Shown here: positions 57,092 through 64,000 of the stretch, piece after piece
Numbering within the stretch: position 1 is the stretch's first letter
Layout of the letters: every line of letters starts with the position of its first letter
From: Glycine soja
Taxonomy: Eukaryota; Streptophyta; Magnoliopsida; Fabales; Fabaceae
Assembly (NCBI RefSeq): GCF_004193775.1
Contig: NC_041007.1
Coordinates: 28,732,850 to 28,796,849, forward strand
DNA length: 64,000 nt
Reading direction: 5' to 3'
The notes under the pieces: generated by a model
Database searches by the model: none
What the model was told of the DNA's origin: nothing
The model's input: only the letters and a program-made list of their open reading frames with translations
Made by a program: the position numbers and the translations under genes

Positions 57092-60000
57092 ATGAACATG
57101 GAGAAAGAAGGAGGACCAGTGAACAGACCACCAATTCTGGATGGAACCAACTATGAATACTGGAAAGCAAGGATGGTGGCCTTCCTCAAATCACTGGATA
57201 GCAGAACCTGGAAAGCTGTCATCAAAGGCTGGGATCATCCCAAGATGCTGGACACAGAAGGAAAGCCCACTAATGAATTAAAGCCAGAAGAAGACTGGAC
57301 AAAAGAAGAAGACGAATTGGCACTTGGAAACTCCAAAGCCTTGAATGCTCTATTCAATGGAGTTGACAAGAATATCTTCAGACTGATCAACACATGCACA
57401 GTGGCCAAGGATGCATGGGAGATCCTGAAAACCACTCATGAAGGAACCTCCAAAGTAAAGATGTCCAGATTGCAACTATTGGCTACGAAATTCGAAAATC
57501 TGAAGATGAAGGAGGAAGAATGTATTCATGACTTCCACATGAACATTCTTGAAATTGCCAATGCTTGCACTGCCTTGGGAGAAAGGATGACAGATGAAAA
57601 GCTGGTGAGAAAGATCCTCAGATCTTTGCCAAAGAGATTTGACATGAAAGTCACTGCAATAGAGGAGGCCCAAGACATTTGCAACATGAGAGTAGATGAA
57701 CTCATTGGTTCCCTTCAAACCTTTGAGCTAGGACTCTCGGATAGGATTGAAAAGAAGAGCAAGAATCTGGCGTTCGTGTCCAATGATGAAGGAGAAGAAG
57801 ACGAGTATGACCTGGATACTGATGAAGGTCTGACTAACGCAGTTGTGCTCCTTGGAAAACAGTTCAACAAAGTGCTGAACAGAATGGACAGGAGGCAGAA
57901 ACCACATGTCCAGAACATCCCTTTCGACATCAGGAAAGGTAGTGAATACCAAAAAAGGTCAGAAGAAAAGCCCAGTCACAGCAAAGGAGTTCAATGCCAT
58001 GGGTGTGAAGGCTATGGACACATCAAAGCTGAATGTCCCACTCATCTCAAGAAGCAGAGGAAAGGACTTTCTGTATGTCGGTCTGATGATACAGAGAGTG
58101 AACAAGAAAGTGACTCTGACAGAGATGTGAATGCACTCACTGGGAGATTTGAATCTGCTGAAGATTCAAGCGATACAGATAGTGAAATCACTTTTGATGA
58201 GCTTGCTATATCCTATAGAGAACTATGCATCAAAAGTGAGAAGATTCTTCAGCAAGAAGCACAACTAAAGAAGGTCATTGCAAATCTGGAGGCTGAGAAG
58301 GAGGCACATGAAGAGGAAATCTCTGAACTTAAAGGAGAAATTGGTTTTCTGAACTCTAAACTGGAAAACATGACAAAATCAATAAAGATGCTGAATAAAG
58401 GCTCAGATTTGCTTGATGAGGTGCTACAGCTTGGGAAGAATGTTGGAAACCAGAGAGGACTTGGATTTAATCATAAATCTGCTGGCAGAACAACCATGAC
58501 AGAATTTGTTCCTGCCAAAAACAGCACTGGAGCCACGATGTCACAACATCGGTCTCGACATCATGGAACGCAGCAGAAAAGGAGCAAAAGAAAGAAGTGG
58601 AGGTGTCACTACTGTGGCAAGTATGGTCACATAAAGCCCTTTTGCTATCATTTACATGGCCATCCACATCATGGAACTCAAAGTAGCAGCAGTGGAAGGA
58701 AGATGATGTGGGTTCCAAAACACAAGACTGTTAGTCTTGTTGTTCATACTTCACTTAGAGCATCAGCTAAGGAAGATTGGTACCTAGATAGCGGCTGTTC
58801 CAGACACATGACAGGAGTTAAAGAATTCCTGGTGAACATTGAACCTTGCTCCACTAGCTATGTGACATTTGGAGATGGCTCTAAAGGAAAGATCACTGGA
58901 ATGGGAAAGCTAGCCCATGATGGACTTCCTAGTCTGAACGAAGTACTGCTGGTGAAGGGACTGACTGCAAACCTGATCAGCATCAGTCAATTGTGTGATG
59001 AAGGATTCAATGTAAACTTCACAAAGTCAGAATGCTTGGTGACAAATGAGAAGAGTGAAGTTCTAATGAAGGGCAGCAGATCAAAGGACAACTGTTACCT
59101 ATGGACACCTCAAGAAACCAGTTACTCCTCCACATGTCTATTCTCCAAAGAAGATGAAGTCAAAATATGGCATCAAAGATTCGGACATCTGCACTTAAGA
59201 GGCATGAAGAAAATCATTGACAAAGGTGCTGTTAGAGGCATTCCCAATCTGAAAATAGAAGAAGGCAGAATCTGTGGTGAATGTCAGATTGGAAAGCAAG
59301 TCAAGATGTCCCACCAGAAGCTTCAACATCAGACCACTTCCAGGGTACTGGAACTACTTCACATGGACTTGATGGGGCCTATGCAAGTTGAAAGCCTTGG
59401 AGGAAAGAGGTATGCCTATGTTGTTGTGGATGATTTCTCCAGATTTACCTGGGTCAACTTTATCAGAGAAAAATCAGACACCTTTGAAGTATTCAAGGAG
59501 TTGAGTCTAAGACTTCAAAGAGAAAAAGACTGTGTCATCAAGAGAATCAGGAGTGACCATGGCAGAGAGTTTGAAAACAGCAAGTTTACTGAATTCTGCA
59601 CATCTGAAGGCATCACTCATGAGTTCTCTGCAGCCATTACACCACAGCAAAATGGCATAGTTGAAAGGAAAAACAGGACTTTGCAAGAAGCTGCTAGGGT
59701 CATGCTTCATGCCAAAGAACTTCCCTATAATCTCTGGGCTGAAGCTATGAACACAACATGCTACATCCACAACAGAGTCACACTTAGAAGAGGGACTCCA
59801 ACCACACTGTATGAAATCTGGAAAGGGAGGAAGCCAACTGTCAAGCACTTCCACATCTTTGGAAGTCCATGTTACATTTTGGCAGATAGAGAGCAAAGGA
59901 GAAAGATGGATCCCAAGAGTGATGCAGGGATATTCTTGGGATACTCTACAAACAGCAGAGCATATAGAGTATTCAATTCCAGAACCAGAACTGTGATGGA

Positions 60001-61825
60001 ATCCATCAATGTGGTTGTTGATGATCTAACTCCAGCAAGAAAGAAGGATGTCGAAGAAGATGTCAGAACATCGGGAGACAATGTAGCAGATACAGCTAAA
60101 AGTGCAGAAAATGCAGAAAACTCTGATTCTGCTACAGATGAACCAAACATCAATCAACCTGACAAGAGACCCTCCATTAGAATCCAGAAGATGCACCCCA
60201 AGGAGCTGATTATAGGAGATCCAAACAGAGGAGTCACTACAAGATCAAGAGAGATTGAGATTGTCTCCAATTCATGTTTTGTCTCCAAAATTGAGCCCAA
60301 GAATGTGAAAGAGGCATTGACTGATGAGTTCTGGATCAATGCTATGCAAGAAGAATTGGAGCAATTCAAAAGGAATGAAGTTTGGGAGCTAGTTCCTAGA
60401 CCCGAGGGAACTAATGTGATTGGCACCAAGTGGATCTTCAAGAACAAAACCAATGAAGAAGGTGTTATAACCAGAAACAAGGCCAGACTTGTTGCTCAAG
60501 GCTACACTCAGATTGAAGGTGTAGACTTTGATGAAACCTTCGCCCCTGTTGCTAGACTTGAGTCCATCAGATTGGTACTTGGTGTAGCTTGCATCCTCAA
60601 ATTCAAGCTGTACCAGATGGATGTGAAGAGCGCGTTTCTGAATGGATACTTGAATGAAGAAGTCTATGTGGAGCAGCCAAAGGGATTTGTAGATCCAACT
60701 CATCCAGATCATGTATACAGGCTCAAGAAGGCTCTCTATGGATTGAAGCAAGCTCCAAGAGCTTGGTATGAAAGGCTAACAGAGTTCCTTACTCAGCAAG
60801 GGTATAGGAAGGGAGGAATTGACAAGACTCTCTTTGTCAAACAAGATGCTGATAACTTGATGATAGCACAGATATATGTTGATGACATTGTGTTTGGAGG
60901 GATGTCGAATGAGATGCTTCGACATTTTGTCCAACAGATGCAATCTGAATTTGAGATGAGTCTTGTTGGAGAGCTGACTTATTTTCTGGGACTCCAAGTG
61001 AAGCAGATGGAAGACTCCATATTCCTCTCACAAAGCAAGTATGCAAAGAACATTGTCAAAAAGTTTGGGATGGAAAATGCCAGCCATAAAAGAACACCTG
61101 CACCTACTCACTTGAAGCTGTCAAAAGATGAAGCTGGCACCAGTGTTGATCAAAGTCTGTACAGAAGCATGATTGGGAGCTTACTATATTTAACAGCTAG
61201 CAGACCTGACATCACCTATGCAGTAGGTGTTTGTGCAAGATATCAAGCCAATCCCAAGATAAGTCACTTGAATCAAGTAAAGAGAATTCTGAAATATGTA
61301 AATGGCACCAGTGACTATGGGATTATGTACTGTCATTGTTCAGGTTCAATGCTGATTGGGTATTGTGATGCTGATTGGGCTGGAAGTGCAGATGACAGAA
61401 AAAGCACTTCTGGTGGATGTTTCTATTTGGGAAACAATCTTATTTCATGGTTCAGCAAGAAGCAGAACTGTGTGTCCCTATCTACTGCTGAAGCAGAGTA
61501 TATTGCAGCAGGAAGCAGCTGTTCACAACTAGTTTGGATGAAGCAGATGCTGAAGGAGTACAATGTCGAACAAGATGTCATGACATTGTACTGTGACAAC
61601 TTGAGTGCTATTAATATTTCTAAAAATCCTGTTCAACACAGCAGAACTAAGCACATTGACATTAGACATCACTATATTAGAGAGCTTGTTGATAATAAAG
61701 TTATCACACTGGAGCATGTTGACACTGAGGAACAAATAGCAGATATTTTCACAAAGGCATTGGATGCAAATCAGTTTGAAAAACTGAGGGGCAAGCTGGG
61801 CATTTGTCTGCTAGAGGATTTATAG
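57092..61825 (+). CDS. gag-pol: SIRE1 gag-pol polyprotein, intact, 1577 codons
   Basis: One frame carries the whole Ty1/copia set. Gag: UBN2/DUF4219 start ([13 protein letters not shown] near residue 16), helical core to about 220, zinc knuckle [14 protein letters not shown] (302-315), coiled coil (about 370-430), second knuckle [14 protein letters not shown] (505-518). Protease: DSG at 566-568. Integrase: HHCC zinc part (H694, H699, then ICGEC), catalytic D759, D822, E858 with DX35E spacing. Reverse transcriptase: about 1098-1340, with [11 protein letters not shown] and YVDD at 1262-1265. RNase H: CDADWAG at 1425-1431, STAEAEY, YCDNLSA. Two knuckles and an extended Gag are Sirevirus traits. 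I chose ATG 57092; a second ATG two codons on is possible. It ends at TAG 61823-61825 in a readthrough context. Confidence 0.96.
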   Translation: MNMEKEGGPVNRPPILDGTNYEYWKARMVAFLKSLDSRTWKAVIKGWDHPKMLDTEGKPTNELKPEEDWTKEEDELALGNSKALNALFNGVDKNIFRLINTCTVAKDAWEILKTTHEGTSKVKMSRLQLLATKFENLKMKEEECIHDFHMNILEIANACTALGERMTDEKLVRKILRSLPKRFDMKVTAIEEAQDICNMRVDELIGSLQTFELGLSDRIEKKSKNLAFVSNDEGEEDEYDLDTDEGLTNAVVLLGKQFNKVLNRMDRRQKPHVQNIPFDIRKGSEYQKRSEEKPSHSKGVQCHGCEGYGHIKAECPTHLKKQRKGLSVCRSDDTESEQESDSDRDVNALTGRFESAEDSSDTDSEITFDELAISYRELCIKSEKILQQEAQLKKVIANLEAEKEAHEEEISELKGEIGFLNSKLENMTKSIKMLNKGSDLLDEVLQLGKNVGNQRGLGFNHKSAGRTTMTEFVPAKNSTGATMSQHRSRHHGTQQKRSKRKKWRCHYCGKYGHIKPFCYHLHGHPHHGTQSSSSGRKMMWVPKHKTVSLVVHTSLRASAKEDWYLDSGCSRHMTGVKEFLVNIEPCSTSYVTFGDGSKGKITGMGKLAHDGLPSLNEVLLVKGLTANLISISQLCDEGFNVNFTKSECLVTNEKSEVLMKGSRSKDNCYLWTPQETSYSSTCLFSKEDEVKIWHQRFGHLHLRGMKKIIDKGAVRGIPNLKIEEGRICGECQIGKQVKMSHQKLQHQTTSRVLELLHMDLMGPMQVESLGGKRYAYVVVDDFSRFTWVNFIREKSDTFEVFKELSLRLQREKDCVIKRIRSDHGREFENSKFTEFCTSEGITHEFSAAITPQQNGIVERKNRTLQEAARVMLHAKELPYNLWAEAMNTTCYIHNRVTLRRGTPTTLYEIWKGRKPTVKHFHIFGSPCYILADREQRRKMDPKSDAGIFLGYSTNSRAYRVFNSRTRTVMESINVVVDDLTPARKKDVEEDVRTSGDNVADTAKSAENAENSDSATDEPNINQPDKRPSIRIQKMHPKELIIGDPNRGVTTRSREIEIVSNSCFVSKIEPKNVKEALTDEFWINAMQEELEQFKRNEVWELVPRPEGTNVIGTKWIFKNKTNEEGVITRNKARLVAQGYTQIEGVDFDETFAPVARLESIRLVLGVACILKFKLYQMDVKSAFLNGYLNEEVYVEQPKGFVDPTHPDHVYRLKKALYGLKQAPRAWYERLTEFLTQQGYRKGGIDKTLFVKQDADNLMIAQIYVDDIVFGGMSNEMLRHFVQQMQSEFEMSLVGELTYFLGLQVKQMEDSIFLSQSKYAKNIVKKFGMENASHKRTPAPTHLKLSKDEAGTSVDQSLYRSMIGSLLYLTASRPDITYAVGVCARYQANPKISHLNQVKRILKYVNGTSDYGIMYCHCSGSMLIGYCDADWAGSADDRKSTSGGCFYLGNNLISWFSKKQNCVSLSTAEAEYIAAGSSCSQLVWMKQMLKEYNVEQDVMTLYCDNLSAINISKNPVQHSRTKHIDIRHHYIRELVDNKVITLEHVDTEEQIADIFTKALDANQFEKLRGKLGICLLEDL

Positions 61826-61834
61826 CAATTACTT
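61820..61834 (+). promoter_or_regulatory. Programmed stop-codon readthrough site
   Basis: TAG CAA TTA C at 61823-61832 fits the TMV-type readthrough consensus TAG-CAR-YYA, and SIRE1 is known to express its envelope-like protein by stop suppression. The frame downstream stays open without a break to 63841. Confidence 0.9.
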
Positions 61835-63844
61835 TTATCTGAACGTGCTCAAACGTTAATAGCGCATTCTCTACTGGGCCAAAACAAATTCGACCGTTGC
61901 TTCACACGTCCCTTTACATTCCTCATTCAAACTTATATTTTCGTGGTAATCCCGTTTTCAGCATTCCCCAACAGCTCTCAGAAATTCACGAAACCATTCC
62001 AAAGGCTCTGCTTCTCCATGGCTACCGCACCAAAAGAAACTTCAGCTCCTGGTTCACCCTCTGTACCATCATCTCCATCATCCACCAAAGCACCATCAAA
62101 CCAGGAACGACCTGAATTCAATATCCAACCCATACAAATGATTCCTGGTTCAGCCCCTGTTCCTGAAAAACTGGTCCCCAAAAGACAACAGGGAGTGAAG
62201 ACTTCTGAAAACCCTAGCCTTGCAACAAGTCCTAGGGAAGTAGACATGGAGATGGATAAGAAGATTCGCAGTATTGTGAGTAGCATTTTGAAAGATGCCT
62301 CTGTCCCTGATGCTGATAAAGATGTTCCAACATCTTGCACCCCAAATGTTTCTGTCCCTGATGCTGCTAAAGATGTTCCAACATCTTCCACCCCAAATGC
62401 TGAAGTCCTCTCTTCATCCAGCAAAGAAGAATCAACAGAGGAAGAGGATCAAGCCTCAGAAGAGACCCCTGCACCAAGGGCACCAGAACCTGCTCCAGGT
62501 AACCTCATTGACCTAGAAGAAGTAGAATCCGATGAGGAACCCATTGCCAACAAGTTGGCACCTGGCATTGCAGAAAGATTACAAAGCAGAAAGGGAAAAA
62601 CCCCCATTACTAGGTCTGGACGAATCAAAACTATGGCACAGAAGAAGAGCACACCAATCACTCCTACCACATCCAGATGGAGCAAAGTTGCAATCCCTTC
62701 CAAGAAGAGGAAAGAAATTTCCTCATCTGATTCTGATGATGATGTCGAACTAGATGTTCCCGACATCAAGAGGGCCAAGAAATCAGGGAAAAAGGTGCCT
62801 GGAAATGTCCCTGATGCACCATTGGACAACATCTCATTCCACTCCATTGGCAATGTTGAAAGGTGGAAATTTGTATATCAACGAAGGCTTGCTTTAGAAA
62901 GAGAACTGGGAAGAAATGCCTTGGATTGCAAGGAGATCATGGACCTCATCAAGGCTGCTGGACTGCTGAAAACTGTCACCAAGTTGGGAGATTGCTATGA
63001 AAGTCTAGTCAGGGAATTCATTGTCAACATTCCCTCTGACATAACAAACAGAAAGAGTGATGAGTATCAGAAAGTGTTTGTCAGAGGAAAATGTGTTAGA
63101 TTCTCCCCTGCTGTAATCAACAAATACCTGGGCAGACCAACTGAAGGAGTGGTGGATATTGATGTTTCTGAGCATCAGATTGCCAAGGAAATCACTGCCA
63201 AACAAGTCCAGCAGTGGCCAAAGAAAGGGAAGCTTTCTGCAGGGAAGCTAAGTGTGAAGTATGCAATCCTGCACAGGATTGGCGCTGCAAACTGGGTACC
63301 CACCAATCATACTTCCACTGTTGCCACAGGTTTGGGTAAATTTCTGTATGTTGTTGGAACCAAGTCCAAATTTAATTTTGGAAACTACATTTTTGATCAA
63401 ACTGTTAAGCATTCAGAATCGTTTGCTGTCAAATTACCCATTGCCTTCCCAACTGTATTGTGTGGCATTATGTTGAGTCAACATCCCAATATTTTAAACA
63501 ACATTGACTCTGTGATGAAGAGAGAATCGGCTCTATCCCTGCATTACAAACTGCTTGAGGGGACACATGTCCCAGACATTGTCTCGACATCAGGGAAAGC
63601 TGCTGCTTCAGGTGCTGTGTCCAAGGATGCTTTGATTGCTGAACTCAAGGACACATGCAAGGTGCTGGAAGCAACCATCAAAGCCACCACAGAGAAGAAA
63701 ATGGAGCTGGAACGCCTGATCAAAAGACTCTCAGAAAGTGGCATTGATGATGGAGAAGCAGCTGAGGAAGAAGAAGAAGCTGAGGAAGAAGAAGCAGCTG
63801 AGGATACAGAATCAGATGATGATGATTCTGAGGCCACCCCATGA
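61826..63844 (+). CDS. SIRE1 envelope-like protein
   Basis: The frame directly follows the gag-pol TAG in phase and is open for 672 codons; the first in-frame ATG is at 62018 (608 codons). Expression as a Gag-Pol-Env-like fusion by readthrough is expected. Order: a Ser/Pro-rich N-terminus, a tandem duplication of 18 residues (VPDADKDVPTS / VPDAAKDVPTS, about 62303-62398), acidic and basic low-complexity parts, a globular domain (about 62850-63500, with VRGKCVRFSPAVINKYLGRP and KLSVKYAILHRIGAANWVP) resembling the PF20167-like domain, a coiled coil (about 63630-63735) and an acidic C-terminus. I see no convincing membrane helix. The name envelope-like rests on position and published SIRE1 work; its role is unproven. 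Confidence 0.88.
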   Translation, partial: QLLLSERAQTLIAHSLLGQNKFDRCFTRPFTFLIQTYIFVVIPFSAFPNSSQKFTKPFQRLCFSMATAPKETSAPGSPSVPSSPSSTKAPSNQERPEFNIQPIQMIPGSAPVPEKLVPKRQQGVKTSENPSLATSPREVDMEMDKKIRSIVSSILKDASVPDADKDVPTSCTPNVSVPDAAKDVPTSSTPNAEVLSSSSKEESTEEEDQASEETPAPRAPEPAPGNLIDLEEVESDEEPIANKLAPGIAERLQSRKGKTPITRSGRIKTMAQKKSTPITPTTSRWSKVAIPSKKRKEISSSDSDDDVELDVPDIKRAKKSGKKVPGNVPDAPLDNISFHSIGNVERWKFVYQRRLALERELGRNALDCKEIMDLIKAAGLLKTVTKLGDCYESLVREFIVNIPSDITNRKSDEYQKVFVRGKCVRFSPAVINKYLGRPTEGVVDIDVSEHQIAKEITAKQVQQWPKKGKLSAGKLSVKYAILHRIGAANWVPTNHTSTVATGLGKFLYVVGTKSKFNFGNYIFDQTVKHSESFAVKLPIAFPTVLCGIMLSQHPNILNNIDSVMKRESALSLHYKLLEGTHVPDIVSTSGKAAASGAVSKDALIAELKDTCKVLEATIKATTEKKMELERLIKRLSESGIDDGEAAEEEEEAEEEEAAEDTESDDDDSEATP

Positions 63845-64000
63845 CCATCAGACCTTTATTTTTGCTTTTTACTCTTACTAGCTATAGGGGCATGTCCCTT
63901 TGAACAATTGATTGCTATTGGTCTGTAATATTTGCATGCATTCTACTTTTGTCAAATTCTGTCTAAAAAGGGGGAGTAATAGTATTATGCATGATTTATG
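63845..64000 (+). other. SIRE1 3' non-coding region with purine tract
   Basis: AAAAAGGGGGAG at 63965-63976 is a polypurine tract candidate. The LTR start does not follow at once, so the functional tract may lie further right. Confidence 0.5.

Larger units (their letters stand above)
56009..64000 (+). mobile_element. SIRE1: SIRE1-type Ty1/copia element, 3' end beyond window
   Basis: 5' LTR, tRNA-Met PBS, one intact gag-pol frame, TAG readthrough context and an open envelope-like frame, in the order known for soybean SIRE1 (Sirevirus lineage). All frames are open, so the copy is probably young and possibly active. The 3' LTR is outside the window. Confidence 0.93.

Noticed and set aside
61826..63844. 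Viral-type fusion glycoprotein
   Set aside because: No signal peptide, furin-like site or convincing membrane helix; only position suggests an envelope.
1..64000. tRNA, rRNA or microRNA genes
   Set aside because: No cloverleaf, rRNA or convincing precursor hairpin was found; tRNA-like words are the primer-binding sites.

Overview
The window is plant nuclear DNA, most probably from a legume close to soybean (Glycine). The reasons are a complete SIRE1-type Ty1/copia element with its readthrough stop and envelope-like ORF, Ogre-like Ty3/gypsy elements, Athila-type LTRs with the GCTTAGGCGAGC-style motif, and the repeated AATCGATTAC motif in several LTRs. I see no intact host gene. The DNA looks like retrotransposon-dense heterochromatin, with one decayed host gene (a GTD-binding/DUF593 myosin-binding-like pseudogene at 7590-9022, minus strand).

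Layout. 1-4121: 3' end of an Athila-type element (broken integrase, 3' UTR, polypurine tract, 3' LTR). 4122-7167: unrecognised coding-like DNA and two LTR-like blocks. 7590-9022: the DUF593 pseudogene. 9306-13512: a copia element with LTR, PBS, gag and an envelope-like ORF but no pol. 13856-15093: minus-strand gypsy integrase remnant. 15105-18850: an LTR fragment, a CACTA end, a ~170-bp tandem repeat, unassigned DNA and a MITE-like element.

18861-56008 is a nest of Ogre-like elements that can be resolved from target-site duplications. (i) A plus-strand host element starts at 18861 (LTR 18861-20426). (ii) At 20718-48611 a minus-strand element of the same family has inserted into its leader, flanked by AATGT on both sides. 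(iii) At 27355-38738 a plus-strand 11.4-kb element has inserted into (ii), flanked by TTAGG; the matching empty site is preserved in the host copy near 53826. (iv) Both (i) and (ii) carry the same solo copia LTR at the same internal position (39451-40486 and 52257-53113). (v) A SIRE1 element starts at 56009, inserted in the 3' region of (i), and runs off the right edge. Because (i) and (ii) are opposed, 38744-43780 and 48985-53880 form long diverged inverted arms.

The Ogre-like elements seem to be non-autonomous chimeras. The LTR, tRNA-Arg-type PBS, ORF1 and gag are Ogre-like, while the 3' half resembles the Athila element at the start of the window. None has reverse transcriptase, RNase H or integrase in the part visible. 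The inner copy keeps an open ORF1 and an open envelope-position ORF but has no gag or pol. All five LTRs carry a GTAAGT donor downstream of the TATA box, suggesting a spliced leader. Only SIRE1 has an intact gag-pol here. Coordinates of LTR ends backed by target-site duplications are firm; other element edges are approximate.
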